Assembly: GCF_022376445.1 (NCBI RefSeq)
Contig: NW_025954972.1
Span: 496,001-560,000, forward strand
DNA: 64,000 bases
Source: Fomitopsis serialis
Taxonomy: Eukaryota; Basidiomycota; Agaricomycetes; Polyporales; Fomitopsidaceae
Direction: 5' to 3'
Position 1 is the first letter of the stretch; every line of letters begins with the position of its first letter. Positions 36,378 through 47,145 of the stretch are shown here, one piece after another. The notes beneath the pieces were generated by a model, which worked only from the letters and a program-made list of their open reading frames with translations, had not been told where the DNA came from and did no database searches. Position numbers and translations under genes: made by a program.

Positions 36378-37798
36378 CTATGCCCACCTGCCCAGGAGCG
36401 CCATGAGGCCCGCGCCGAGCATCATGCACCCGAGTGCGAAGACGAGCTGCTTGTTGCTCCCCCCGATCATCTCCTTGTTAAAGATAAACTCGTGCGCCAG
36501 AAGCTACCACACACCCCGCCGTCAGTCACCCGCAGTCCAAACCAACACGCAAGGGGGCTCACCTCGACGAGGGCGGTGTAGATGAGGATGCCCGCGCTGA
36601 ACGCGTCGAGCACGCCGGAGACGATGTTCGCCGTCGCGCCGTTCGGGTTGTACGTCGAGCGCACGCCGAGGCCCGCCGCGATCCCGATGGGCGTCGTGAT
36701 CCCGAAGAGGACCGCGCCGACGACGGGCACGTACGCGTACTTCTGGGGCAGCTCCATGAATGCCAGCCGCGAGCCGACACCGAGGCCCTCGAACGTCTCT
36801 GGAGTGGGGAGCGGTGTCAGTGAAGGCTTCGACGGAGGTAGGAGCGAGGGGGACTCACGGTGGAAGACGATGACGATGAAGAGAATCTTGAACTCTTCGT
36901 CGACGGCGAGGGTCAGGCCAACCAACACACTGTTGACGACCGTGAGCAAAATGTACGACGCCGCAGCGAGATGCACGGCGTACATACCTGTGCAGCACCA
37001 CGCCGAACTCGAGGATCGCAATGCCGATGATTTGCGCGATAGCCGAATCCGAGAGGGCGCCATGCATACCGTGGTCATGCGCATGTGCGTCGTGGTGCGC
37101 AGAGCCCTTCTCGGGGTCGCTCATGCTCAATTCCTCGCTACGAATGTCGACCGCGTCGGGGTACTCGAGTTGCATTTTGGCGGCGACTGCGTCAGCGCCT
37201 TGGGCCTGCACCTCCGGGCCGTGTGCGGAGTGGGACCCCGTGGCGAGGCCGTGGCCGTGGGCGTCGTGCTTGAGCCCGACCCTCGCGAGCACGGCGGTGC
37301 CCCAGCGGAAGGCGATGAGCTCGACGATGAAGATCATGAAGATGCTGCAGAGGCAGATCGCCATCGCGTACGGCTGCAGGCAGTCGGCGGTGATGTCAGC
37401 GGGCAGGCGGGTGGTGAGAGGGTGCAGAAGTGCGTACGTAATTCTGCCATGCTTCCGACAGGCAGGGAGAGGTGAGCTCCTGGGTTGCGGGGTCGAGCAG
37501 GTGGATGAAGGCCGTTGCGATCTGTTCAAGGCGGTCAGCGATTCTGTCGATGAGGCGCGAGGAAGGCACTGACGATGACACCGCTGCCGAAGTACTTGGC
37601 GACCTTGAAGGCAGTCTCGGGGATGACCACCCCGAGGACCCTATGCCGGCGAGCTAGGACAGGGAAGAGAGCACCGAAGAGGGACGTGGCGAGGATGATG
37701 AAGATCGAGGCGATCCGGAGGTCAGTGTACGCGTCGGAATTGTTGACACTGTTGCAGTCGTCTCTGCCATCCCTCGCGTAGAGTCTGTGGGCTCGCAT
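36378..37798 (-). CDS. ZIP-family zinc/iron transporter
   Basis: Fungal ZIP proteins (Zrt1/Zrt2 type) import zinc across the plasma membrane. The start at 37798 gives a short lumenal leader, then RIASIFIILATSLFGALFPVLARR (first span) and FKVAKYFGSGVI/IATAFIHLLDPAT (second span, with the FIH metal site). PYAMAICLCSIFMIFIVELIAF follows, then a His-rich variable loop (HDAHGHG, HHDAHAHDHGMHG). The conserved core LVGLTLAVDEEFKILFIVIVFHQTFEGLGVGSRLAF carries the metal-binding helix-4 and -5 residues. PIGIAAGLGVRSTY and a final LMALLGRWA to stop 36378-36380 follow. All introns fit in phase and I see no break. A palindromic TATA-like site lies upstream. Confidence 0.93.
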
Positions 37799-39886
37799 TG
37801 TTGAGGAAGAATGTAGGGGTGCCGAAGTCGAGGGTCTGGTGCGCTTGACTAGCGTCGGCTGGGGACTGCCTGCTTGCGGTGGAGGGAGCGGTCGTTGGAG
37901 AGACGGGGTGGAGAGTTATATAACGAAGGAGGGAGGTGGGATGGAGGAAGGCAGCGCGGGAAAGCAGGCTGAGACGGCACTGGGCAGTGGGTAGGGTATC
38001 GTCCGGTCAACGCCTGCACTGGCCAGCAACCACATCGTCGATGCACCCATCCGCCACAACACTGCGAGGGTCCTCGCCAGCGCTTCCTCCCGTCTGGCCA
38101 ATCACACGCCTTGCTTTAGCAGATTTCTCCATCACGTGCACCGAGTACCCTCGCGATCGCCAGCACCGAGCAAGTCCTCGGTTGCTCCTCGGCGACGTCC
38201 GCTTGTTTGCTTCCGCCACTATGCTGGTCGGGACGGTCGCACTCACGGTCCCGGCCACTGTACGCTACCGCCTGCTGACCTCCAAAAGTATTCGGTTCAA
38301 AGTATTCGGTACCCTCAATGGATTGGCCTGATTCAGGTTCAGACAGGCAATAGAACCGTACGTAGTGTCAGACCAAGGTTTGCTCGTGTGAGGCTCCTCA
38401 CCGTCAAAATAGGCAACGGCGGCCTCTTTGGCACACGACGAGGTACAATGTCACTTTCTCTATCTCCCGGTCAGTGTCTGCCATCGACATCGCTCGACAT
38501 CGAGGTCCCGTCCAGTCACCGTGCCGGTTACGTGCCGATGAGGTCTACGAACAATATTGTGCCGACCGCCCAGGTACGTCGGCATACCTAAAGGCATGGC
38601 TCAGTTGAAACTACGGACGCAACAGAAAATAGATGGTGTCACCACAGCTCAGAAGGGAATGCTACGTCTTGCGAGGCCAGGAGAAACCACATGGTTCGGC
38701 CTTGAATTGGACTCGCAAAGTTTCGGCCTGGATGTGACAATACCAACGTAAAATACAATTCTTGCTCCCAGCTGCAGGTAATGTGCTTCGTTATGACATC
38801 GCCTTTGATAGCCAGTGACTCAACCAGTGTCTTTCCAAGCCTTAGATACAACTCGTCGCAGTCCCGCCGTAGGCCCATCAAAGGCACCAATCACGAATCT
38901 TACCGCAGTACCAATGGATCTCTCACCTCACGTAGCTCCGTGCGGCTCCCTGAAACTCATCGCCTCTCGTCCAGTGCTCGGAACAACCGGCCCACATGCA
39001 CGCGCGCTCTCCTGCACCCTCGCAGTGACGGCCTGCGCCAATGGTCCACCAAGCATTCACATCCTACCATCCTACGGTGCTCCCTCCACTGCCTCCCGGA
39101 ACGTCCCAAGCACACCCGCACTGCGACGTAACTTCGTGGCGACGTCGCTGGAGGGACCCAAGGGATCCAGAGACGTATTTCCCAAGGACTAGGTTCATGC
39201 CTCGGAATGGCCGATTAGGTTGCGGCGTCCGCCCAATGGGAAACGCACATATTTGACCGTACGGTATGCGATGTCCCTTTCCGGACAAATGCATATGCGG
39301 AGGAGGATGCATATGCGGAGTTGGGGGAGGGAAAGAATGGTGAATGGGCCGTCGTACCCACGCGTGCAGAGCAACGTCACATAGGCGAGTTCGTTGGCCT
39401 CGTCAATGATGATGGACGCACATCGACAGCGCCGGAGCGGACTCCTTGGGAGGCGCGGCCATGGTCGCAAATTTCGCGTACTCGCACGTGGGGATGAGTC
39501 GAGGGAGCTAACTTCGTCGCGCGTTTTCGCGCGGGCTCGCGCCAAATTTGACCCCGTCACATCAGCCCTCTTCTTACGAGTTTTTCGACCGATGAGACCA
39601 GAAATTCATCTGCGTGACTTCTGCGCGAACTCGGAGGTTGCTCACCGGCACCGCCCACCGTTGCACAGTTAAAGCTCCTGTGAACATTCGATGGATCATC
39701 GAACTAACAGACCGCAGAAGGAATACGCATCGTGCGTGACATAACTGAGGCCTCACGCTCAAGACTGGAATGCCTCCATCCTGGTTCACAGGAAGCTACT
39801 AAACCCTACCATTACGAGGAGATCTACATACAGCTACAAACGACCTGCAAAGTCTCAGTCTAACCCCGAACCACCACGCCCCTCGT
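37799..39886. other. Gene-poor stretch of about 2.1 kb
   Basis: No supported gene. Reading frames on both strands are short, overlap each other and lack family signatures. The left end holds the ZIP promoter. Confidence 0.4.
37916..37923 (-). promoter_or_regulatory. TATA-like element before the ZIP transporter
   Basis: TTATATAA, about 118 bases upstream of the ATG at 37798. Being palindromic, its strand is assigned only by its neighbour. Confidence 0.35.
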
Positions 39887-41266
39887 TCACCCACTCTTCG
39901 CCTGCCTCGCGACGCCTCCCCTGCCCGCGAAGCCCCACTCGATCTGGTGCGACTGCGTGACCGTCACGCCGAGGTCGTCCGCGAACGCCCACACCGTGCC
40001 GGGGTTCTTCTGGAACTGGCGCCCGACGAAGATGACGTCCGCCGCGCCCTCGTCGAGCACACCCTGCGCGAGCGCGCCCGTGTTGATCGTGCCCACCGCG
40101 CCGACGAGGAGCTTCTCGCCGTGCGCCTTCTTCACCGCCGCGGAGAACGGCACCTGCAGGAGCTTGTGCTGCAGCTCCGGCGCGAGCTGGAACTTCTGCG
40201 CGGGGTGGATGCCCCCGGAGGAGACGTCGAGGAGGTCGACGCCGTGCGCGGAGAGGATCCCCGCGAGCCGGACGGTGTCTTCGTGGCTCCAGCGCTCGTT
40301 GGGGTGCGAGTCATCCAGCCAGTCGGTGGCGGAGACACTGTGATGCATGTGAGTGACGGATCAAAACCAGGACGAAGCGGGGAGACGTACCGAACGAAGA
40401 GAGGCATCGTTGGCGGGATCACCGCGCGGACGGCGTCGACGACCTCCAGGAGCAGCCGGACGCGGTTCTCGAAGCTCCCTCCGTACTCGTCCGTGCGGTG
40501 GTTCGCGACCGGGGCCAGGAACTCACTGAGGAGGAACCCGTGCGCCGAGTGGATCTCGATCACGTCGAAGCCCGCCCTCAAGCTCCTCTTCGCCGCGTCC
40601 ACAAATGCGTTCACGACGCGCTTGATGCCCGCGCGCGTGAGCTCCTTCGGCTGGGGAACTGGTCGCTGAACGGGATCGCGGACGCGCCCCAGACGTCGTC
40701 CGGCCAGCCGCCGTCGCTGACGGGCGCGGAGAGGCCCCTGTGGACCCAGAGCGCGACGGTGGACGCCTTGCGGCCCGCGTGCGCGAGCTGGATGCCGATC
40801 TTCTGGTTCTGCGCGTGCGCGAACTGGACGACCTCCCGCCAGGCCTCCGCCTGCTCGTCGGTCCAGATGCCCGCGTCCTGGGGCGTGATGCGGCCCTCAG
40901 GCACGACCGCGGTCGCCTCGACGATGGTGAGGCCGGGCCCGCGTGTGAAGATGCCGCCGACTGGGAAGGGAAGGGGGTTGGTCAGGACGGCGCTTCTGGG
41001 CCTACGGTGAGCGATAAGGGACCCTCACGGTGGGCGAACTGCCATGGCGTCACCTTGCCGTTCTCTGACGAGTACTGGCAGAGCGGGGAGAGGAAGATGC
41101 GGTTCTGGAACTCGACGCCGCGGATCTTGATAGGCTTGAAGAGCGCCGGGATGGGCTTGCCATCGGGCTGCGGGTCGAGCGCAGTGCCCGCCGGAGGATA
41201 CTGGGCGGGAGCAAAGTAGGGGACGTTAGGCGCAGGGGCGTTGATGTAGTTGTTGTTGTGGGCCAT
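39887..41266 (-). CDS. Old Yellow Enzyme (YqjM-like NADH:flavin oxidoreductase), frameshift
   Basis: FMN enzymes of this type reduce activated C=C bonds. The start at 41266 gives [18 protein letters not shown], then [42 protein letters not shown] (FMN cradle), [69 protein letters not shown] (substrate His pair and family signature), [10 protein letters not shown], and [10 protein letters not shown]...[10 protein letters not shown] (FMN phosphate loop). The stop is at 39887-39889. The frame breaks after IPFSDQF: it reads PSRRSS, while the conserved [13 protein letters not shown] continues one base away. The site is a GGGG run on the + strand (40653-40656), where five would restore the frame. 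An assembly indel is the simplest reading. A canonical TATA box precedes it. Confidence 0.88.
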
Positions 41267-42284
41267 GGCGAGAAGGGGGTGGGATGTGTGGGGAAGACAT
41301 CGCCTGGCGAGCCCAGCTTTTATAGGGAGCGTTGCAGGTTTGTTGAGCCAAGGATATGTTGGACGAGCCCGAGCCAGGAAGCAAGAGTGCCGCTTGGTTA
41401 CTAATGTTGGTCGATTGGCAGAATCGATGTCCAACAGAGCCGAAGGCTCTGGATAAGTCAGCAGTGTAGGGACGTCGTTACTCAGCACAGAAAATCACAG
41501 CAAGGGTCTGCTTTGAGGCAAGCCTGGCGTGCTCCGGACGGAGAATAGGCAACAGGCTATCCTTCCGAGTCTGGCGATCCACGGAAGACATAGAATCAGA
41601 TGTTAGAGATATGCTCCCAGGGCGGTGGCCTCGAACCCTGTACAGCTCAGCGAACGAGTCCGAGATAGTCGGGACGACATCCCAAGTCTCATCCATGTGG
41701 CGGATGCGGCGGAACACTTCACCCGCACAACATGTCTTCTGCTTACGTCACACTACCTCACGCTTCCTCTTCTGGTAGCCACCGCTGGTCCGTCCAGGCT
41801 CATCTTGACCATCTTCTACCACACGTGCATGGTCGTGTTACGCGACTCCTAGACTTCTACAACCTCTCTTTCCGCGTACCACGCTGTGTTTGTGCGATGC
41901 AAAAACGCTCTCGCTCTGTCCACAGCCGTTACACAGAGACCCGCACAGAACCGTGCGTTCGCAAGCGAGCCATGAGCCGCATCAGCGCGCTTAACCACGA
42001 ATGAGACTCGAAGGACGTCAGGACACGTATCAAACTCTAACTTAACGTACTTCCTGGTCGAGTTCAGCCACAACACATAAGTAATCTGCTCCGAGTGACC
42101 AGCGGTGAGTGCTTGAGTCCTTGCCCTCTTGACTACATGATGCAGCTAACGTCGGACATCCCTTACTATTGTTGCCCTCATGTACCTATAGTACGGGCCT
42201 AAAACACGGAGAGTAAAAAAAATTAAAATTAAAAAGACTACGTGATGCAACACTCACTATACCAGCTTTCAGCTCGCCTTCATC
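41267..42284. other. Intergenic stretch upstream of the Old Yellow Enzyme
   Basis: No supported gene. The left end holds that gene's promoter; an A/T run lies at about 42210-42240. Confidence 0.4.
41318..41324 (-). promoter_or_regulatory. TATA box of the Old Yellow Enzyme gene
   Basis: TATAAAA on the minus strand, 52-58 bases upstream of the ATG at 41266. The best core-promoter match I noticed in the window. Confidence 0.5.
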
Positions 42285-42490
42285 ATGAGTTTGTTGGCTC
42301 TCAACAACGACATCCTCCGTATCATCGCGGAAATGCTTTACGCCGCGCAATGCATAAATGGTGTCTCGCGATCTGCATGCAGTAGGTGCCCATCAATTAG
42401 AGCGATATGCCATCCACGGCTGAAGCTTACTCTTAGCTTCTTTACAACACCGCTCGGCGCTGGCGGTTACACGAGCGAACCCCATAACTG
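42285..42490 (+). pseudogene. F-box gene fragment
   Basis: The frame opens MSLLALNNDILRIIAEMLY, which matches the first helix of the F-box used at the very N-terminus of many basidiomycete proteins. It is followed by GVSRSACSRCPSIRAICHPRLK, recalling the SLVSRACRxxARxxxY part, with a few residues missing between. After that the resemblance stops, and no downstream exons are visible. It may be the decayed start of a gene, or a captured fragment. It is unrelated in position to the headless F-box relative at 22.4 kb. Confidence 0.45.
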
Positions 42491-42829
42491 AAATGATTAC
42501 CTAGTAGGCTCAGGCAGGGCTCAGGTCTCCAGGTCAGGGACTCTATTGTACCCTCAGACGTTAGGACCAGGCTTAGCTCAAGGTCCAACTATCAAGTTCC
42601 GATCGACTCCGCTGTGAAATCTTCGCGAACGACAGCACGATCTCACCAATAGGGTTGGCTCCTACCAGCGCCGCGGCTGTACTCGCGGGCAGTCGCGGCC
42701 ATGGTACGGACATTGAAGGACAAGTCGGTCACAGCGAGGGCCGCAATGGGTTATGCTAACATTGTTGGTAATACAGTACATCAGAAGAAGAACGTACGCG
42801 GGCTTGGTATGGTCAGGCGACAGGCAGTA
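42491..42829. other. Short stretch without recognisable content
   Basis: No supported gene or repeat between the F-box fragment and the GTCACG-rich patch. Confidence 0.35.
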
Positions 42830-43080
42830 CACGGTCACGGCCGAGGTCTGAACGACGAGAGCGCTCAACACGACTACTGTACTATTTCGACCGTGTGTTC
42901 TGTCACGCATCACGGGGGGTCATGAACAGCCACTGTCACGGGTCACGGAGTCCCACTGAACACCCAAGTCGGTCAGAATGTCACGGTCCCGGGTACCAAA
43001 TACCCCTATTTGGGCCGACCAGGACACCCTGTCACGCATCACCGAGGTCTCTGAGCACCGAGCACCTGCGTCACGCGTCA
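42830..43080 (+). repeat. GTCACG-rich patch with a small hairpin
   Basis: GTCACG occurs about seven times within 250 bases, several as GTCACGNRTCAC (for example at 42902, 42935, 43031 and 43069). Between them lies a perfect 7-bp hairpin with a CCCC loop (CCAAATA 42996-43002, TATTTGG 43007-43013). Non-coding and unassigned. Confidence 0.5.
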
Positions 43081-43200
43081 CATCCGCTGAACAGTTGGTC
43101 GAAATAGTACAGTAGTACGTGGTGTTGCACTCGCTATGCTGACTCTGTCCGCTACCCCCACAGGTGACAGCAGGGACAGAGGTGCCGGGACACAGTACAC

Positions 43201-43246
43201 GTTATCCGCAGTTTGGTGTCTAACCGTACATCAAACTGCAGATAAC
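43201..43246. repeat. Imperfect 19-bp inverted repeat with 8-base loop
   Basis: Arms 43201-43219 and 43228-43246 match in 17 of 19 positions around a short loop (CTAACCGT). One of the two mismatches would be a G-U pair in RNA. It could be a cruciform, a transcribed hairpin or a transposon end. No matching terminal repeat was seen nearby. Confidence 0.65.
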
Positions 43247-45228
43247 GGGGCCTACAAACACGGCGGCTCAGCGTAGGAAGGCAAGGCACAGGTAGATGTT
43301 CGCCGCAAGCTTGAGATGCCTGGGTCTGAGCCGTCCGCGTTCTCTTATATACCCTGTATGTGTGCGATGCATGGTCTCAGATCGTTCCAGCTAATTCGGT
43401 ATTTGCTAAGGCCCCTCCCAAAAGAACAAGGACAGGCGCAGGTTGTGACCCCACGTAGCAGGTGTCTCAGATCCAGATCAGATCCATATTCGTTCTCATG
43501 ATCATGATGATGAACTCTGGATGAACTCAACATTTCACTTATGAACCGCAACAAGCCACCAACGCGTTGAGACGCGACGGACGCGGGTCTGTACAAGTGT
43601 TGGCTTACTAACAAAGACTGACACGCTCCGCCTGTGCGCACTTCAACTTGAAGTTCTACGCTCCGGGTCCAAGTACACAGCGAAATGTCTGACATTGATG
43701 ATCAGACACTCAGACTCGTGTCTGGCTCCGACTCGTTGAAACTGTCTCTTACGTATGACTTTCTTTCTGTACCGGCACCAACCAACCGCCAGGCGGACCT
43801 CCACCGCGGCGTATGCATGGTTCCGTTTGCGATCACTGCACAGTCACTCGCCGGCACCTGAAGTAGTAGCCTGGAAGACTCGCATTGCTGGTCAGTCACC
43901 GGCCTCGGTTCTTTGCTGTCTCCTGCTGTCTCCGGGTCACTGTAATAGCCAGTCGTTCAGAACTTGGACGCTGTTCCACTCGGTCTCGGGCACAGGACTA
44001 TGAGCGACCATGAATTGATCGCGCGGGGCTCGTGAACCGCGGGGCTAATCTCATACCATCGCAAAAAATACGGGCGAATCGGACCTCGAACAAAGAACAA
44101 GGCGACGAATGGAGAAACTCTTTGGCGTACGTTCGAAGTCCAAAGGTGTACTGAAAATAAGAGGGTTGAACGTTGAAAGCCATCGAACATCGCCTTTACT
44201 ACTAAATAGGGAAATTCTTTGATCGTCAATCTTTTGGATCCCAAACATGCAGTGAAGCGGTACTCGGGCACTTGGTACTTTGTTCTGTTGCTAACTAACG
44301 TTACCGGAGGGTGAGGTAGAGCCTGTTGCTGTGTTCTGCGAGGATCTTTGCATGTTGGGTTCGGAAGTATGATTTGCGGTGTACCATTCACACGGCGCTA
44401 GTTTGTGAAGACCCCAACATGATGGGTGAGAATGCGTCATACTCAGTACTCATCCCGGCGGGTTGGCCTTTCTGGAGAGGGTAGACATGATTCTATGTTG
44501 ACAAGACTCGTTCGTGCCACCGAGTGGCTATGGATACGTTCAGGATCTGCACCCGGCGGGCATGTACTCAATGGTACCGGTGAAGTTGTATGAACTCTGC
44601 GCATGCGCATGCGCAGCGAGTCGACCGCTTCGCAGTAAGCTGCTTATGATCTGCCTCCGAGACTCATTTACCCACATCAGATGCCCACCAAGTTACCAGC
44701 GGATAGACGAAGGCCAGAGGGCTCAGGTGGTACCGTGTAAGGCCTGATCGATGATCCCTACATCCGGATGCTATGTCCACTTGATGTCCACCGAAACCAT
44801 GTCTGATATGAAGTCCGAACAACGGACCACGTACGGTATGCGAGAGTATGTGCAGAGGCCTGATTTCATCCACGCTACGAACCGAAACTCGGCGCGAGTT
44901 TGTCCGGAAGGCCCAATGCTGGGATTTGAGGACCACTGGCAGGCATCTCCGCCTATAACCCGGGGGGGGGTCCTGGTTCATGCCCAACTTACACCGTTGG
45001 CCGTTTACTACAAACCATCGGTGAAGCCAGTGCTGCTGTACATGCATTCCATATGGACACGGCGGCTGCGGGAATAGCAGCAGATCATGCCAAAGCGCCG
45101 CAAGACGACTCAAACGGCCGCACATGCCCGTTCTACCTTCGCCGGTCGTGATCGACGCTTCCCTTCCGCCCCCTGTCGTATTGAGGTTTAGGCTTACCAT
45201 CGCGTGAACTCCCGAAAGTTGAGCGCTT
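43247..45228. other. Gene-poor stretch of about 2 kb
   Basis: No supported gene. Reading frames of up to 178 codons overlap on both strands (for example 44664-45200 minus and 44751-45077 plus) and show no domain or splice pattern. Confidence 0.4.
44597..44616. repeat. Perfect 20-bp palindrome of alternating GC/AT steps
   Basis: The 20 bases equal their own reverse complement and consist of GCAT/GCGC steps flanked by CT and AG. The inner 18 alternate purine and pyrimidine, a pattern prone to Z-DNA. Confidence 0.7.
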
Positions 45229-46868
45229 TCAACTCAATTCGACTATCCGTGTGGTCTGGTCCGCCGAAGCACCCGCCGCGGACTCCTGAAGCCTCTCTGC
45301 CGTCTGAGCAGTACCGCCGCCGACGTCCGCGCTCTCCCTCGCCATGGCTTCCGCGCGCCCAGTGACCTCTCCTGCAAGTGTATGCAGCAGCAAGGGGGGC
45401 ACGCCCAGCACGTACGCGGAGTAGAAGGTCAGCTTGTGCGTGACGTGGTTGTGCTTATGTTTTGACGTCGGCTTTGGGTCGGCGCCGAAGAGTGCGGAGA
45501 GGTCAGAGAGGGCGAAGAACGTCCGTGCGCTTGGGTGGGACGCTAGGTCGGCTGAAGGAACGGGAGAATGGGTAGCGGGTGGTATTGACGAGGAGTTGGT
45601 TGCGGCCGTGCTGTCTGATGGAACGGCCGGGGGAAGCTCGACCACGGCCGAGGGACGCAGTAAGGTGGCGGCGTCTTTCAGGACGAGGTAGTAGAACGTG
45701 GGCGACATTGCACCCTGCGTCTGGACATGAATGCTTGAACAGCCAAAGGTGAGAAGATGAACCTACCGGGCGGAAACGAGACAAGAGGTCCGTTACCGTC
45801 GCCGAGAGAGTGGAGTGCACGGTCTTCGAGAGACGGTCGGTGAGGAAGGGCACGAGCTCCGCGATGATGCGGCGCGCTTCGTCCCGTTCTGACGGGTCGA
45901 GGGATGTCAGAGGTGAGGTGGCGAGGTAGCGCGTGACGTATGTGTATGCGACCCTGTAGCAATATCACCGATGAATTAATAGATGCGCGTGCAGAAGTAA
46001 ATATGCGTACGTACATGATGGCACACAGATTATACAGCAGCAGGGGAAACTTACCTGGGGTGTGCGAGGCTCCGGCCATATTCGCAGGGACCTGCATCAT
46101 GGCAGGCTTCTTGCCGTACCTCTTCTGTGCGCGAAACGATGCACTTGATTGACCCGCACTGGCGTCATCGGGAGCTTCCCACCATGGCTCGATGCGCACT
46201 TTCTCGAGTTCTTCACTGGAGAGGAGCTGCTGCGCTAGCTCACTGTCTGGGTTGCGAAGTGCTTTGGTAAATCTCTCGCGCTCCTCGGGTGTGAGTGCTG
46301 TCCAGAGGTCGTCGTATGAAGCCGCCTCTGTGAATGCGCCTCGATATGGGTCGGCCAGTCCGGTGAAAGTGACAGCAATGTACGCACCTAGGTCCAGGCC
46401 TTTAAGTCTACTCTCTAGATCTGCATCGTCTGCGTCGGATTCGTCAGACTCGAGGCCGAGTATGTCGTCATTCATAGTGTCTTCTTCAAAATGTTTCAGT
46501 AGCTCCAGGGTTTTCTGTCTTTGCTGAGCAGACTTGGATGCATCGCCGCGTACGTCGGATTCAATTTCTTTGCGATAGAAATTCTCGGAGCATTCCGCAT
46601 GTGACTAAATGGTTCGACGAGTCTGCATGGTGTAACGAAGACGAAATCGTTGCTCACCTCGGAACGGAAACATGTCAGAGAGCAGTAAGGGATGTTGCAC
46701 CGCGAACATGTGTATCTCGAGAACTGTCGCCGACAGCTGTCAGCAATGAGAAATGCGGCTCTGGAATGCCTGGTACGCAATGAAGGCTTACATGGCGCAG
46801 GGCAGCGAACTTGCACTTTCTGCAGCTGGTTGCGTTTTGATGTCTGCAGGTTCCGGGGCGGTCTCCAT
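45229..46868 (-). CDS. Zinc-finger HIT domain protein, ZNHIT2-like
   Basis: ZNHIT2 family proteins work with the R2TP chaperone system and AAA+ ATPases in assembling snRNPs and box C/D snoRNPs. The start at 46868 (METAPEPADIK) leads across an intron into PCAICRRQFSRYTCSRCNIPYCSLTCFRSE, the HIT-type zinc finger with its CxxC pairs. It then runs through SHAECSENFYRKEIESDV, an acidic stretch, LGAYIAVTFTGLADP, ALTPEERERFTKALRNPDSELAQQLL, EPWW, LLLYNLCAIM/VAYTYVTRYL and TFYYLVLKDAATLL to stop 45229-45231. All junctions fit in phase. The 277 bases upstream are shared with the divergent DBP9 gene. Length is about 480 residues. Confidence 0.88.
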
Positions 46869-47145
46869 AGTAAGAACGGTAGGTGGATTGGAACGCTGAT
46901 TATTCGTTGCGATACTCAAAGCTCAGAACGGAGACGACCAGTAAGTACTTGGGCAGGTGAGGAGGCCCGGGAGGAGGAGGGTCAATGCGGGGTAAGCGCC
47001 GATGCTCGATCACTGTGACTTCCGACGCACATTGTCACACGAACGTGACGAAAATTCCGGACCAGCGATCGACAGTCAAGCTGCTCTGCAGGCTGCAGTC
47101 AACGCCCGACGCTCGCTGCTCGCTGCCCAACAGGTCCTCCTCACT

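Noticed and set aside
36582..37572. Two long + strand frames opposite the ZIP gene
   Set aside because: Shadows of a GC-rich minus-strand gene with membrane spans; they contain no domain.
39947..40669. Arg-rich + strand frame of 240 codons
   Set aside because: Antisense of the Old Yellow Enzyme; Arg/Glu richness is a GC effect.
43201..43246. Helitron 3' end
   Set aside because: A hairpin is present, but the CTRR end expected a few bases downstream is not.
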